Part shown: in pieces, positions 1-6,001 of the stretch
Layout of the letters: each line of letters begins with the position of its first letter
Numbering within the stretch: the first letter of the stretch is position 1
Assembly (NCBI GenBank): GCA_013203365.1
Contig: JABMQG010000031.1
Coordinates: 1 to 6,704 of the forward strand
DNA: 6,704 nucleotides
Reading direction: 5' to 3'
Source of the DNA: Planctomycetota bacterium
GTDB taxonomy: Bacteria; Planctomycetota; Phycisphaerae; SM23-33; FEN-1343
Notes under the pieces: generated by a model
The model's input: only the letters and a program-made list of their open reading frames with translations
What the model was told of the DNA's origin: nothing
The model's database searches: none
Made by a program: the position numbers and the translations under genes

Positions 1-1787
1 AGTGGATCCAGCACGGCGGATACGCTAAGCTGAACCGCCGTCAGCGGTCTGCCGGACAGTTCCGCCGCGATTGGCCCCACATCCAAGCGAACCGTCTGTT
101 CAAGCGACTCCCCGGGGAACAGATAGCGTGGGGCAGCCCAGATAACCGGTATTCGCTGCGCGATCGGCAGGTATCGGCTGTCCGTTCGCATCTCCACGTT
201 GAGCATCATCTTTGGCGTTACCAAACCCCATTCACCCAGCGACAGGGCGAGGTGGCCTATGTTGGTCAGAGTGGCCCGAACGTTCACCGGCTCCCCGACA
301 CGCGGGGTGGCAGGGACCGGTTCGAGTGTAACGGCTAGATATTTCTCCGGTTTCAAGGCCACATCAAGATGGCCTTGCCTGATGAATTGATCAATTTGCT
401 CGGCAATCTCCAGGCATTGCTGGGGCAAGCCGGGCAGCGGTATCTGATGCTTCAAGGCTATGGCCGAAAGGTATCGCCAGGCCGGTCCGTTTCGGCCTAA
501 CTCCGCGGCGCCAGCTAATATCGACGCACCAGCCGACCGATCGCCTCTGAAAACGGCTTCATCTACCAAGGCGGCAACAGCGTAAGCATCGTTCACGGAC
601 AGTTGCATCAACATCTGCCGCGCCTCCTCGACGTGGTTCGACCCCAGTGCGCTCATTGCCCACACGCGGCGCACAAACGGGGCCTCGCCGTCCGCCTGCA
701 GCGCCAAGGCGGCCCACTTCGAGGCTATCAGCGGACGATTGCGAAATCGTAAGTGAAACCAGGCCAGTTCGGCGCTCATTGTAGCCACGCTAACTGCCCT
801 GGTTTCACGCAACCGATAAATTTCGGACATCCGCTCAACCAGGGACTCGGCCCGCTCTGTTTGGCCCAGCCGAACGTACGCCTCCACCAGCAGGCCGGCA
901 GTACCCAGGTCCAAGGGGACCCGGTCCGCCTCTGAGGCGAACTCGGCCGCCGCCCTCTCGTACAAGCCGGCATCAAGGAGTGCGTTGAGGAAATCCCGCC
1001 TGAACACCCTGCTGGGAATATGGTCGGCCGAGACGGCAACAGCTTGGGCATAGTCGTACAGTAGGATAGCCTTGTCGTAAAGGCCCTGAACGCGACAGAG
1101 CTGACCCAGTTCCCACGCCACGTTGACGGCTAAGGGGTTGCTGCGAAGCATGGCCAAGGCACTGGCCGCTTGGCGCTCAACTGGAATAGGTGCCTCCAAT
1201 CGCGCTAGACTTCGCAAGGCGGTCGCTTGGTAGTTGTCCGCCTCCAACGCCTTGCGGTACAGTTTGATCGCAGAGGCCGGCTCGCCTTGACCCTCCTTGA
1301 TTGCCGCCAGGTTCACCATCGCCGTCGCCCGAACAGCCGCGCTGTAAGCGTCGTCGTTCATCAGCGATTCCAGCATTACCTCACGCATCTCCGCCGTTGC
1401 GAGAGCCGCCAGCTTGTATCGAATCCAACGCACCGTGGCCTCGTAGTCAAGCCCATTGACGGTACGAAGATATCCCTCAGTCGCGCGGGCCGCTTCGCCC
1501 AAATCGCCTAGGCTTTCGTTGGCCTCTGCCAATAGGCGCCATGCAGCGGAATTGCCGCTATCCGCCCTCAGTGCCAGGTGAGCCAGGACGGAGGCGCGGC
1601 GAACATGATGACGTGGTTTGGCCACAGCCGTATCGCCGATTGCGTCGTATACGATGGCCATGGCCAGTTCCTTCTCCGCGGGTGAGGCCGCCGGCTGTGA
1701 TGATGCGGGTTGGGTCGCCGGTCTTGTCTGCGCCAGAGATGTGTCGGCCGCCAATAACAAAACAAATGTCAGCAGGATTGTTCTCAT
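1..1787 (-). CDS. Secreted TPR-repeat protein with C-terminal beta-rich domain (partial, 3' end off window)
   Basis: I do not recognise a named family. Translation from the ATG at 1787 gives 595 uninterrupted codons to the left edge with no stop, so the C-terminus is missing. Residues 1-19 form a signal peptide (MRTILLTF, then a Leu-rich core, then SLA|Q), followed by a Thr/Pro/Ala/Ser/Gln linker to about 37. Residues about 45-450 are Ala/Leu-rich paired helices with TPR character, clearest at 80-108, 155-188 (Gly168, Ala173, Tyr177, Ala180), 220-255, 261-293 and 295-323. From about 480 the character changes to beta strands with Pro/Gly turns (PRVGEPVNVRATLTNIG at 495-511), like an Ig-type sandwich. 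AGGA lies 3 nt before the ATG. The frame also stays open back to an ATG at 1991 overlapping the lgt stop, so a longer protein is possible. Inferred role: an exported protein-interaction scaffold. No catalytic motif was seen. Confidence 0.85.
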   Translation of the reverse strand, partial: MRTILLTFVLLLAADTSLAQTRPATQPASSQPAASPAEKELAMAIVYDAIGDTAVAKPRHHVRRASVLAHLALRADSGNSAAWRLLAEANESLGDLGEAARATEGYLRTVNGLDYEATVRWIRYKLAALATAEMREVMLESLMNDDAYSAAVRATAMVNLAAIKEGQGEPASAIKLYRKALEADNYQATALRSLARLEAPIPVERQAASALAMLRSNPLAVNVAWELGQLCRVQGLYDKAILLYDYAQAVAVSADHIPSRVFRRDFLNALLDAGLYERAAAEFASEADRVPLDLGTAGLLVEAYVRLGQTERAESLVERMSEIYRLRETRAVSVATMSAELAWFHLRFRNRPLIASKWAALALQADGEAPFVRRVWAMSALGSNHVEEARQMLMQLSVNDAYAVAALVDEAVFRGDRSAGASILAGAAELGRNGPAWRYLSAIALKHQIPLPGLPQQCLEIAEQIDQFIRQGHLDVALKPEKYLAVTLEPVPATPRVGEPVNVRATLTNIGHLALSLGEWGLVTPKMMLNVEMRTDSRYLPIAQRIPVIWAAPRYLFPGESLEQTVRLDVGPIAAELSGRPLTAVQLSVSAVLDP

Positions 1788-1991
1788 TGATCCTGGTGCT
1801 CCCATGGCAAGCGTATGGCAAACTCGGCCGGCAACTACATAGCACCTGCAACTGAACGTATGCCTCGCCGGGCGGGACATGCGGATCAACCGTGCAACAC
1901 GCTCAGAGCCGAGGTCCATACCCAATTCCTCGACCGAGGCACTGGCGTAGTCATCCTGCTCGTTAACAATTCTGTCGCGATTGTCCGTCAT
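1788..1991 (-). other. Open in-frame 68-codon extension upstream of the TPR protein, starting in an ATGA overlap with lgt
   Basis: Between the lgt stop and the signal-peptide ATG of the TPR gene, the TPR reading frame has no stop. It begins with ATG at 1991-1989, which shares bases with the lgt TGA (1990-1988). The first part reads like real protein (MTDNRDRIVNEQDDYASASV, then an EELGMDLGSERVARLIRMSR stretch). The later part is Cys/Arg-rich and less convincing. If translated, it would put about 68 cytoplasmic residues before the hydrophobic segment and turn the signal peptide into a membrane anchor. Against this, the AGGA before 1991 is only 1 nt from the ATG, and the 1787 start begins cleanly at a signal peptide. 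No other gene is seen here. There is a small CCTC/GAGG inverted repeat at 1928-1939. Confidence 0.4.
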
Positions 1992-3283
1992 TTCCTGTTG
2001 TGGCGTTTGGATCGGCCACCGACCGGGTTGGCCTGCTGGTCCGGGCGATTGGTCCGCGATAGCCGGTCCGCAAACGCCGGGCCACAACTGGCCGGAAGCC
2101 GACGAAGGGCCGCCAGCAACACCAGTCCCAATATAAACAATATCAAACACTTCCACTGTGCCGGGGTAAGGGTCATGCCGGGATTATCATCTCGAATAAA
2201 CTCCAGGATAAAACGCGCGGGGGCGTAGAACACAAACATCATGGCAAACACCTGGCCATCCCGGCTTCGCAGCCTGAGCATCGCCCACAGCAGTGTGGCC
2301 AACACCAGTGCGTTTATAACGCCATAAAGCTGTGCCGGATGCACCGCCAAAGACCGCCCCGCGCGGGCAACGGCAAACTGGTGCTCGGTCTGCAACTCGT
2401 CGGGCATTTTCAGCACTCGCCCGTCGTCCAAGCTCTCCCGGATCAGTTCCGCCGGCACTTCAAGGCGGGCGTCGCGGACCGACTGGTGACTGTACGCCGG
2501 GGATGGATTCGACCCTGGCGGATAGGGGTGGGAGCCCTTGTGGGGATAGAAGATCGGCTCGCCGGCATAGGGAAAATGAATTCCCAAGACAAATCGCTCA
2601 GAGCAAACACCGCCGAAGCAGCAGCCGTTCAGCATGCAACCCACCCGCCCGAAGGCCAATCCGATCATCGCGCTGACGGCAAGAATGTCCAGAAATCTCC
2701 TCACCGGCAGCCTATGCCAAAGCAGGTAGCACAGAACCAGAACAACTGCCAGTATCAGCCCGCCGTCGAACACCAAACCGCCCGAGCTGAGTTTGATAGC
2801 TTCCCATAGCCGACCCATGACCGTGCGGTAAATCCCACCCGCATGGGGGCCGAACTCACGGTCCCAGTGCTCGATTACGTAGCTAAGTCTCGCGCCAAGA
2901 ACCCCACCGGCCAAGGCAAGGAACGCCAGATTATTAATAATCTCCGGGTCTTCACCGCATCGTCGCGTCAGATGCCTCGCTAAGCCCATCGCCGTGAGGA
3001 ACCCCAGGGCGAGCATCAATCCGTAGCTGTGAACCCTGCCGACAATCCATAGCAAGCCAACGATCAGTACGACCAGCAAGACACCGCCGAGAATCTCCAC
3101 GGCACCTGGCCAGCGGCCGGCTCGGCCCCTTGAGCGGCGACGAACGCGCCGGCGAACCAGAAACGATCCCATCGCCATCGCCGCCACCACCAGGATAGCG
3201 AACGCCAGAATTTTGGCGGGTGTGGACTGCAACGACAGTCCAAACAGCCGCCACTGAGAAAGGTCTATTAGTACTGGGTGCAA
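1988..3283 (-). CDS. lgt: Prolipoprotein diacylglyceryl transferase (Lgt), enlarged form
   Basis: Inner-membrane enzyme that moves diacylglyceryl from phosphatidylglycerol onto the lipobox cysteine of prolipoproteins, the first step of lipoprotein maturation. Family motifs, numbered from the TTG at 3283: HSYGLM 85-90, GAR 130-132, GLVFDGG 168-174, GRVGCMLNGCCFGG 212-225 (the Lgt signature, with Arg213 and Asn219), HPAQLYG 315-321 and ARFILEFIR 356-364. At 431 aa it is well above the usual 260-330. There is an extra N-terminal membrane hairpin (23-43 and 63-82, with a basic RRRVRRRSRGR turn) and a soluble loop of about 80 residues at 235-314. I count about nine membrane segments. The TTG at 3283 was chosen because it gives an Lgt-like start (MHPVL) with AGGA 9 nt upstream; a TTG at 3310 is in frame but has no ribosome site. 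Its stop overlaps a possible downstream ATG. Confidence 0.93.
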   Translation of the reverse strand: MHPVLIDLSQWRLFGLSLQSTPAKILAFAILVVAAMAMGSFLVRRRVRRRSRGRAGRWPGAVEILGGVLLVVLIVGLLWIVGRVHSYGLMLALGFLTAMGLARHLTRRCGEDPEIINNLAFLALAGGVLGARLSYVIEHWDREFGPHAGGIYRTVMGRLWEAIKLSSGGLVFDGGLILAVVLVLCYLLWHRLPVRRFLDILAVSAMIGLAFGRVGCMLNGCCFGGVCSERFVLGIHFPYAGEPIFYPHKGSHPYPPGSNPSPAYSHQSVRDARLEVPAELIRESLDDGRVLKMPDELQTEHQFAVARAGRSLAVHPAQLYGVINALVLATLLWAMLRLRSRDGQVFAMMFVFYAPARFILEFIRDDNPGMTLTPAQWKCLILFILGLVLLAALRRLPASCGPAFADRLSRTNRPDQQANPVGGRSKRHNRK

Positions 3284-3292
3284 GTTCCGAAA

Positions 3293-3296
3293 TCCT
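3293..3296 (-). promoter_or_regulatory. Ribosome binding site deciding the lgt TTG start
   Basis: AGGA on the minus strand, 9 nt before the TTG at 3283. The alternative TTG at 3310 is preceded by GATCTAGCGGTTC, with no Shine-Dalgarno match. This favours the shorter protein beginning MHPVL. Confidence 0.55.
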
Positions 3297-3356
3297 AAAT
3301 CACAGGTCAAGAACCGCTAGATCAATCGACAACCTAATGCGACTTTCCATGTCAAG

Positions 3357-3370
3357 CAGGGACACCCCTG
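3357..3370 (-). repeat. Small hairpin in the panD-lgt gap
   Basis: Perfect 5-bp inverted repeat CAGGG/CCCTG around a 4-nt loop. It lies 4 nt downstream (on the minus strand) of the larger hairpin at 3375-3408 and about 75 nt before the lgt start. No T tract follows, so it is not a classic terminator. It could be part of a structured lgt leader, or chance. Confidence 0.3.
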
Positions 3371-3374
3371 GCAA

Positions 3375-3408
3375 GGCAACCAAAGCAGACAACCCCGCTT
3401 GGGTTGCC
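3375..3408 (-). repeat. Larger hairpin in the panD-lgt gap
   Basis: Inverted repeat GGCAACC (3375-3381) / GGTTGCC (3402-3408), continued inward after one mismatch by AAGC (3383-3386) / GCTT (3397-3400). This gives 11 pairs closing a 10-nt loop. It is the strongest secondary structure I found in an intergenic stretch. It follows the T-tract hairpin at 3420-3437 in the direction of transcription. No U run follows it, so it may be an mRNA-end stabiliser, a leader structure for lgt, or chance. Confidence 0.4.
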
Positions 3409-3419
3409 GATACAGCCTG

Positions 3420-3437
3420 AAAAAGCCTGGCGAAGGC
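3420..3437 (-). terminator. Possible weak Rho-independent terminator after panD
   Basis: On the minus strand GCCT (3437-3434), loop TCGCC, AGGC (3428-3425), then TTTTT (3424-3420). It lies about 50 nt past the panD stop in the right orientation. The stem is only 4 bp, so termination would be weak or partial. It suggests the panC-panD message may end here, with lgt having its own promoter. Confidence 0.35.
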
Positions 3438-3455
3438 ACAACCTCTCCTGGCCGG

Positions 3456-3487
3456 CTACAGAAAAGCGATAAGCGGCCTACAGAAAA
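3456..3487 (-). repeat. Short direct repeat just past the panD stop
   Basis: CTACAGAAAA occurs at 3456-3465 and 3478-3487, a 22-nt period; the second copy abuts the panD stop codon. A GGCCG (3450-3454) / CGGCC (3474-3478) inverted repeat overlaps it. No function is evident. Confidence 0.35.
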
Positions 3488-3847
3488 CTACTTCAGTTCT
3501 CTTACCAGCCGATTCTTCTCATCCAGGACGATCACTTGTGCACGATGTTTGGATAGCTCGGCCTCGTCCATCATGGCGAAACACATAATGATGACCTTGT
3601 CGCCGACGTTGACCAGATGGGCGGCAGCACCATTGATGCAAATCGTCCCGCTGCCGCGCTCACCGGGAATCACGTACGTTTCGTGCCGTGTGCCGTTGGT
3701 CAAATCCGCCACCAGCACGCATTCCCACTCAGCCAAGCCCACAGCATCCATCAAGTTGCGGTCGATAGTGATAGATCCGGCATAATTGAGGTTGGCATCC
3801 GTGACGGTCGCATGGTGAATCTTCGCTCTGAGAAAACTTCGGTACAT
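3488..3847 (-). CDS. panD: Aspartate 1-decarboxylase (PanD proenzyme)
   Basis: Cytoplasmic pyruvoyl enzyme that decarboxylates L-aspartate to beta-alanine for pantothenate and coenzyme A. The proenzyme cleaves itself at a Gly-Ser bond, and the serine becomes the pyruvoyl group. With the ATG at 3847 all hallmark residues fall at the numbers known from E. coli PanD: Lys9 (RAKIHHATVT), the Gly24-Ser25 cleavage site (NYAGSITID), Arg54 and Tyr58 (TRHETYVIPG), and Asn72-Gly-Ala-Ala (NGAAAHLVNVGD). The 119-aa length is typical and complete. A second in-frame ATG at 3853 adds Met-Thr; AGGCGG sits 5 nt before that one and 11 nt before 3847, so the start is open by two codons. panC lies 53-59 nt upstream, so the two probably share a message. 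Confidence 0.97.
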   Translation of the reverse strand: MYRSFLRAKIHHATVTDANLNYAGSITIDRNLMDAVGLAEWECVLVADLTNGTRHETYVIPGERGSGTICINGAAAHLVNVGDKVIIMCFAMMDEAELSKHRAQVIVLDEKNRLVRELK

Positions 3848-3906
3848 TGTCATTCTAGCCGCCTATCTCACGCATCCTGCCCTGTCCCATATTCCATTGC
3901 ACTAAT

Positions 3907-4770
3907 CTACGGCCTGGCCGGCGGCGGGTCCACCAACATATTGTCGATGAGCCTCGTGCGGCCAAATCGGACGGCCAGGGCAATCAGCACCGGCCTATCC
4001 ATTATTTCTACGGCCTGTAGGGTATCTGGATCGACAATTTCCACGTAATCCACCTCGCCCAAAGGCGCATTCTCGGCCAGGTGCCGGCGGATAATCTGTA
4101 CCGCCACGCCCGACAGACTCAGGCCCCGAGCAATCTCTTTCGCCACCAGCAAGAGCGAAGCATAAAGCTGCGGCGCCTGTGCCCGTTCGGCCGGCGAGAG
4201 GTACCGGTTCCGGCTGGACATGGCCAACCCGTCGGCCTCGCGAACGATCGGGCAAACAACCAGCCGGGTGGGAAAATTCAGGTCCGTCACCATCCTCCGG
4301 ACTACCACCGCCTGCTGCGCGTCCTTCTGACCGAAGTAGGCCGCGTCCGAACCTACTATGTTCAGCAGCTTTGCAACCACCGTGCATACGCCGGCGAAAT
4401 GCCCTGAGCGACGGCGCCCGCACAAACTCTCGGTCAACTCCGACACGGTTATCGTCGTCAACTCACGACGGGGGTACATCTCCGTCACGGCAGGCATGAA
4501 AACCGCCGAGGCCCCGTGCCTCTCACACTCGGCGATGTCAACCTGGGGTGTACGGGGATACTTGTCAAAGTCCTCTCCAAGGGCAAACTGCGTTGGATTG
4601 ACGAAAATTGTCACCACGACGAAATGCCCGTCAGCCACCGCGGCGTCGATCAAGCTCGCGTGTCCGCCATGCAGGGCACCCATCGTCGGCACCATACCGA
4701 TGGTCCGTCCCGTCTCTCGGGCGGCCGCCACGACCCGGCGAACCTCGGCGATTGTCTTGAATATCTCCAT
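3907..4770 (-). CDS. panC: Pantothenate synthetase (pantoate-beta-alanine ligase)
   Basis: Cytoplasmic ATP-dependent ligase that activates pantoate as pantoyl-adenylate and couples it to beta-alanine, giving pantothenate. Its second substrate is the product of the neighbouring panD. The protein is complete (287 aa, normal for the family). Motifs in order: VPTMGALHGGH at 27-37 (the nucleotidyltransferase HIGH-like motif), FVNPTQF 56-62, EDFDKYPRT 67-75, GHFAGVCTVVAKL 123-135, YFGQKDAQQ 145-153, SSRNRYLS 185-192 (the KMSKS-equivalent loop) and GRTRLIDN 270-277. Two ATGs stand together at 4773 and 4770. GAAGG at 4777-4781 is 3 nt from the first and 6 nt from the second, and MEIFKTIAEVR is a typical PanC start, so I chose 4770. 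One small oddity is Gly36, where relatives usually have Glu or Asp before the last His of the motif. Confidence 0.97.
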   Translation of the reverse strand: MEIFKTIAEVRRVVAAARETGRTIGMVPTMGALHGGHASLIDAAVADGHFVVVTIFVNPTQFALGEDFDKYPRTPQVDIAECERHGASAVFMPAVTEMYPRRELTTITVSELTESLCGRRRSGHFAGVCTVVAKLLNIVGSDAAYFGQKDAQQAVVVRRMVTDLNFPTRLVVCPIVREADGLAMSSRNRYLSPAERAQAPQLYASLLLVAKEIARGLSLSGVAVQIIRRHLAENAPLGEVDYVEIVDPDTLQAVEIMDRPVLIALAVRFGRTRLIDNMLVDPPPARP

Positions 4771-4776
4771 CATACA

Positions 4777-4781
4777 CCTTC
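4777..4781 (-). promoter_or_regulatory. Ribosome binding site of panC
   Basis: GAAGG on the minus strand, 6 nt from the ATG at 4770 and only 3 nt from the adjacent ATG at 4773. The spacing favours the second ATG. Confidence 0.55.
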
Positions 4782-4893
4782 AAGGCTGGAATCAGCCCCG
4801 GACCGGCCGAAGTTGCACCTGGCGGCCTTGCTCGGACAGGAATGCCGCTTCTAATCGCCAGATGCTCCCGCCAATTAACCGCTTTCCTTAATA

Positions 4894-4910
4894 CCGGCAC
4901 AATCCGCCGG
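4894..4910 (-). repeat. GC-rich hairpin after the kinase gene
   Basis: CCGGC/GCCGG, 5 bp with a 7-nt loop, about 20 nt past the kinase stop. No T run follows (TATTAAGG), so it would be at best a poor terminator. Next to it, two tandem 10-mers, CCGGTGGATT and CCGGCGGATT, occupy about 4901-4920. The rest of the 156-nt gap to panC (4774-4929) shows no gene, no clear promoter and no RNA element. Confidence 0.25.
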
Positions 4911-4929
4911 AATCCACCGGCTCGGGCAT

Positions 4930-5520
4930 TCAGAGCTTTGGGCTAAGTTCATTCAACAGCCACCGGCGCTGCTCGGGGCGGGCCATGTCTCGCTCGGCAA
5001 TGTCCACCCGTATCACCGGCGCGCCAGCGTCAGCCAGGGCGCTATCATAGTCGCTGTGCAGTCGGCGAAGAAACTCTTCGGTGAAATACTTCTCGTGCGG
5101 CCGGCCCCTCCGCGCGATGCGCTTGATGAGCAACTCCACCGGCCCGTCCAGGTGAATGAGCACCGCTGGCCTCTGGACCAGAGCCGTCACCTGCCCGGCC
5201 AGGTATTCGTACGCCGCCAATTCCTCCCCCGCCAGCCAGATGGCGGCGTAAACATGATCCTGGAGGAACGCATGGTCGGCCACGATAGGCCGACCGTCTT
5301 GAAAGCGACTCCGCTGTAATTGGCTGACCCGACTGAGCAGAAACCAGGTCTGTCCGGCCAGTCGCAGGTCGCCCCGCCCTGCGTAAGAGTCGGCCAAGAA
5401 CGGGTTGCCGGCGTAGTCCTCCAGGACCAATTGGGCCCCGAGGGCCTCGGCCAACCAACCGGCAATGGTGGTCTTGCCACTACCCGGAGGGCCAACCAGG
5501 CTGATCAACGAGGCACTCAC
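4930..5520 (-). CDS. Deoxynucleoside kinase-family protein coupled to folK
   Basis: P-loop kinase of the deoxyadenosine/deoxyguanosine kinase type, expected to phosphorylate deoxynucleosides for dNTP salvage; the actual substrate cannot be read from sequence. Numbered from the GTG at 5520 (196 aa): Walker A GPPGSGKTT 10-18; LEDYAGNPFLADSY 33-46, matching the E-x-x-x-NPFL substrate-side motif; IVADHAFLQDHVYA 79-92, where classical dNKs have (D/E)RS; LIHLDGPVELLIKRI 121-135; and the Arg-rich lid RRGRPHEKYF 137-146. The GTG overlaps the folK stop as GTGA, with GGAG at 5529-5532, 8 nt upstream. The frame stays open back to 5706 inside folK, but that part is Arg-rich shadow. I recall relatives of this kinase type next to or fused with HPPK in other phyla (unchecked). 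Asp82-His83 in place of the DRS arginine is notable. Confidence 0.82.
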   Translation of the reverse strand: MSASLISLVGPPGSGKTTIAGWLAEALGAQLVLEDYAGNPFLADSYAGRGDLRLAGQTWFLLSRVSQLQRSRFQDGRPIVADHAFLQDHVYAAIWLAGEELAAYEYLAGQVTALVQRPAVLIHLDGPVELLIKRIARRGRPHEKYFTEEFLRRLHSDYDSALADAGAPVIRVDIAERDMARPEQRRWLLNELSPKL

Positions 5521-5990
5521 TGCTGCTGCTCCAACTCTTCCAGCAGCCTGGCGATAGTCTTGCCCAACACCGGGTGCACCACGTTGGGGGCGATCTCGGC
5601 CAGCGGGCCGAGCACGAAGGCACGTTCGTGCATATGCGGGTGTGGAACCGTCAAATCGGGATCGTCGAGAACCAACTCGTCGATCAGTTCGATGTCCAGA
5701 TCGCACGTTCTCGGACCCAATCGCAACTCATTAGATCGGTCGCGGCCGAGGGCCGACTCGATTTCGTGCAGCCGCTGAAGCAGTTGGTGAGGCGATAGAT
5801 CCGTATCCACCCTGGCTGCCCCGTTGAGGTATCTGCTTTGTGGCGGACCGAAAGGTTCGGTTTCAATAAAACGGCTTACCCACACCACCGACACGCCGGG
5901 CGTTTCATCAAGCAACTTCAGCGCACGCTGCAAATTGGCGTGATGATCGCCAACGTTACTGCCCAAGCCAATATACGCCTTATATTTCAT
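5517..5990 (-). CDS. folK: 2-amino-4-hydroxy-6-hydroxymethyldihydropteridine pyrophosphokinase (HPPK)
   Basis: Cytoplasmic folate-pathway enzyme that transfers pyrophosphate from ATP to 6-hydroxymethyl-7,8-dihydropterin, giving the substrate of dihydropteroate synthase. Complete at 157 aa, the usual single-domain size. Motifs: AYIGLGSNVGD 5-15 with NLQRAL 19-24; SRFIETEPFGPPQSRYLN 39-56 (the pterin-binding and flexible loop region); the signature LGPRTCDLDIELID 91-104, in which Asp97 and Asp99 match the magnesium-binding aspartates; and VPHPHMHERAFVLGPLAEIA 115-134. The ATG at 5990 was chosen over an upstream TTG at 6035 because AAGGA sits 5 nt before it and MKYKAYIGLGSN is a standard HPPK start. 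Its stop overlaps the GTG of the kinase gene. It follows the aminotransferase gene after 57 nt. Confidence 0.96.
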   Translation of the reverse strand: MKYKAYIGLGSNVGDHHANLQRALKLLDETPGVSVVWVSRFIETEPFGPPQSRYLNGAARVDTDLSPHQLLQRLHEIESALGRDRSNELRLGPRTCDLDIELIDELVLDDPDLTVPHPHMHERAFVLGPLAEIAPNVVHPVLGKTIARLLEELEQQQ

Positions 5991-5995
5991 GCGTG

Positions 5996-6000
5996 TCCTT
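5996..6000 (-). promoter_or_regulatory. Ribosome binding site of folK
   Basis: AAGGA on the minus strand, 5 nt before the ATG at 5990. It fixes the folK start and rules out the 15-residue upstream extension. Confidence 0.65.
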
Positions 6001-6001
6001 G

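Noticed and set aside
1558..1855. Several overlapping open frames of 65-104 codons on both strands near the start of the TPR gene.
   Set aside because: They are shadows of the long minus-strand frame, with compositions typical of out-of-frame GC-rich sequence and no recognisable domain.
2332..2809. Plus-strand open frames of 114 and 156 codons opposite lgt.
   Set aside because: Antisense to a well-supported lgt, with low-complexity Arg/Pro/Ser translation and no motif.
3261..3275. Minus-strand GTACTAATAGACC resembles the conserved 3' end of bacterial 23S rRNA.
   Set aside because: The match is only about 13 nt, with no rRNA-like sequence on either side, and these bases encode the lgt N-terminus (VLID). 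Chance similarity.
3284..3310. Longer lgt start at the TTG at 3310.
   Set aside because: No ribosome site precedes it, and the TTG at 3283 gives an Lgt-like MHPVL start with AGGA at 9 nt.
3350..3355. Perfect TTGACA on the minus strand, about 67 nt before lgt, as a -35 box.
   Set aside because: No acceptable -10 box lies 16-18 nt downstream (TTGTCG at 17 nt), so I do not call a promoter.
4631..4900. Minus-strand 89-codon frame across the kinase-panC gap into panC.
   Set aside because: Two-thirds of it is panC read out of frame; the part in the gap has no domain or ribosome site.
5521..5706. N-terminal 62-residue extension of the kinase inside folK.
   Set aside because: It is Arg/Pro-rich out-of-frame translation of folK with no kinase homology; the GTG at 5520 precedes the P-loop at the normal distance.
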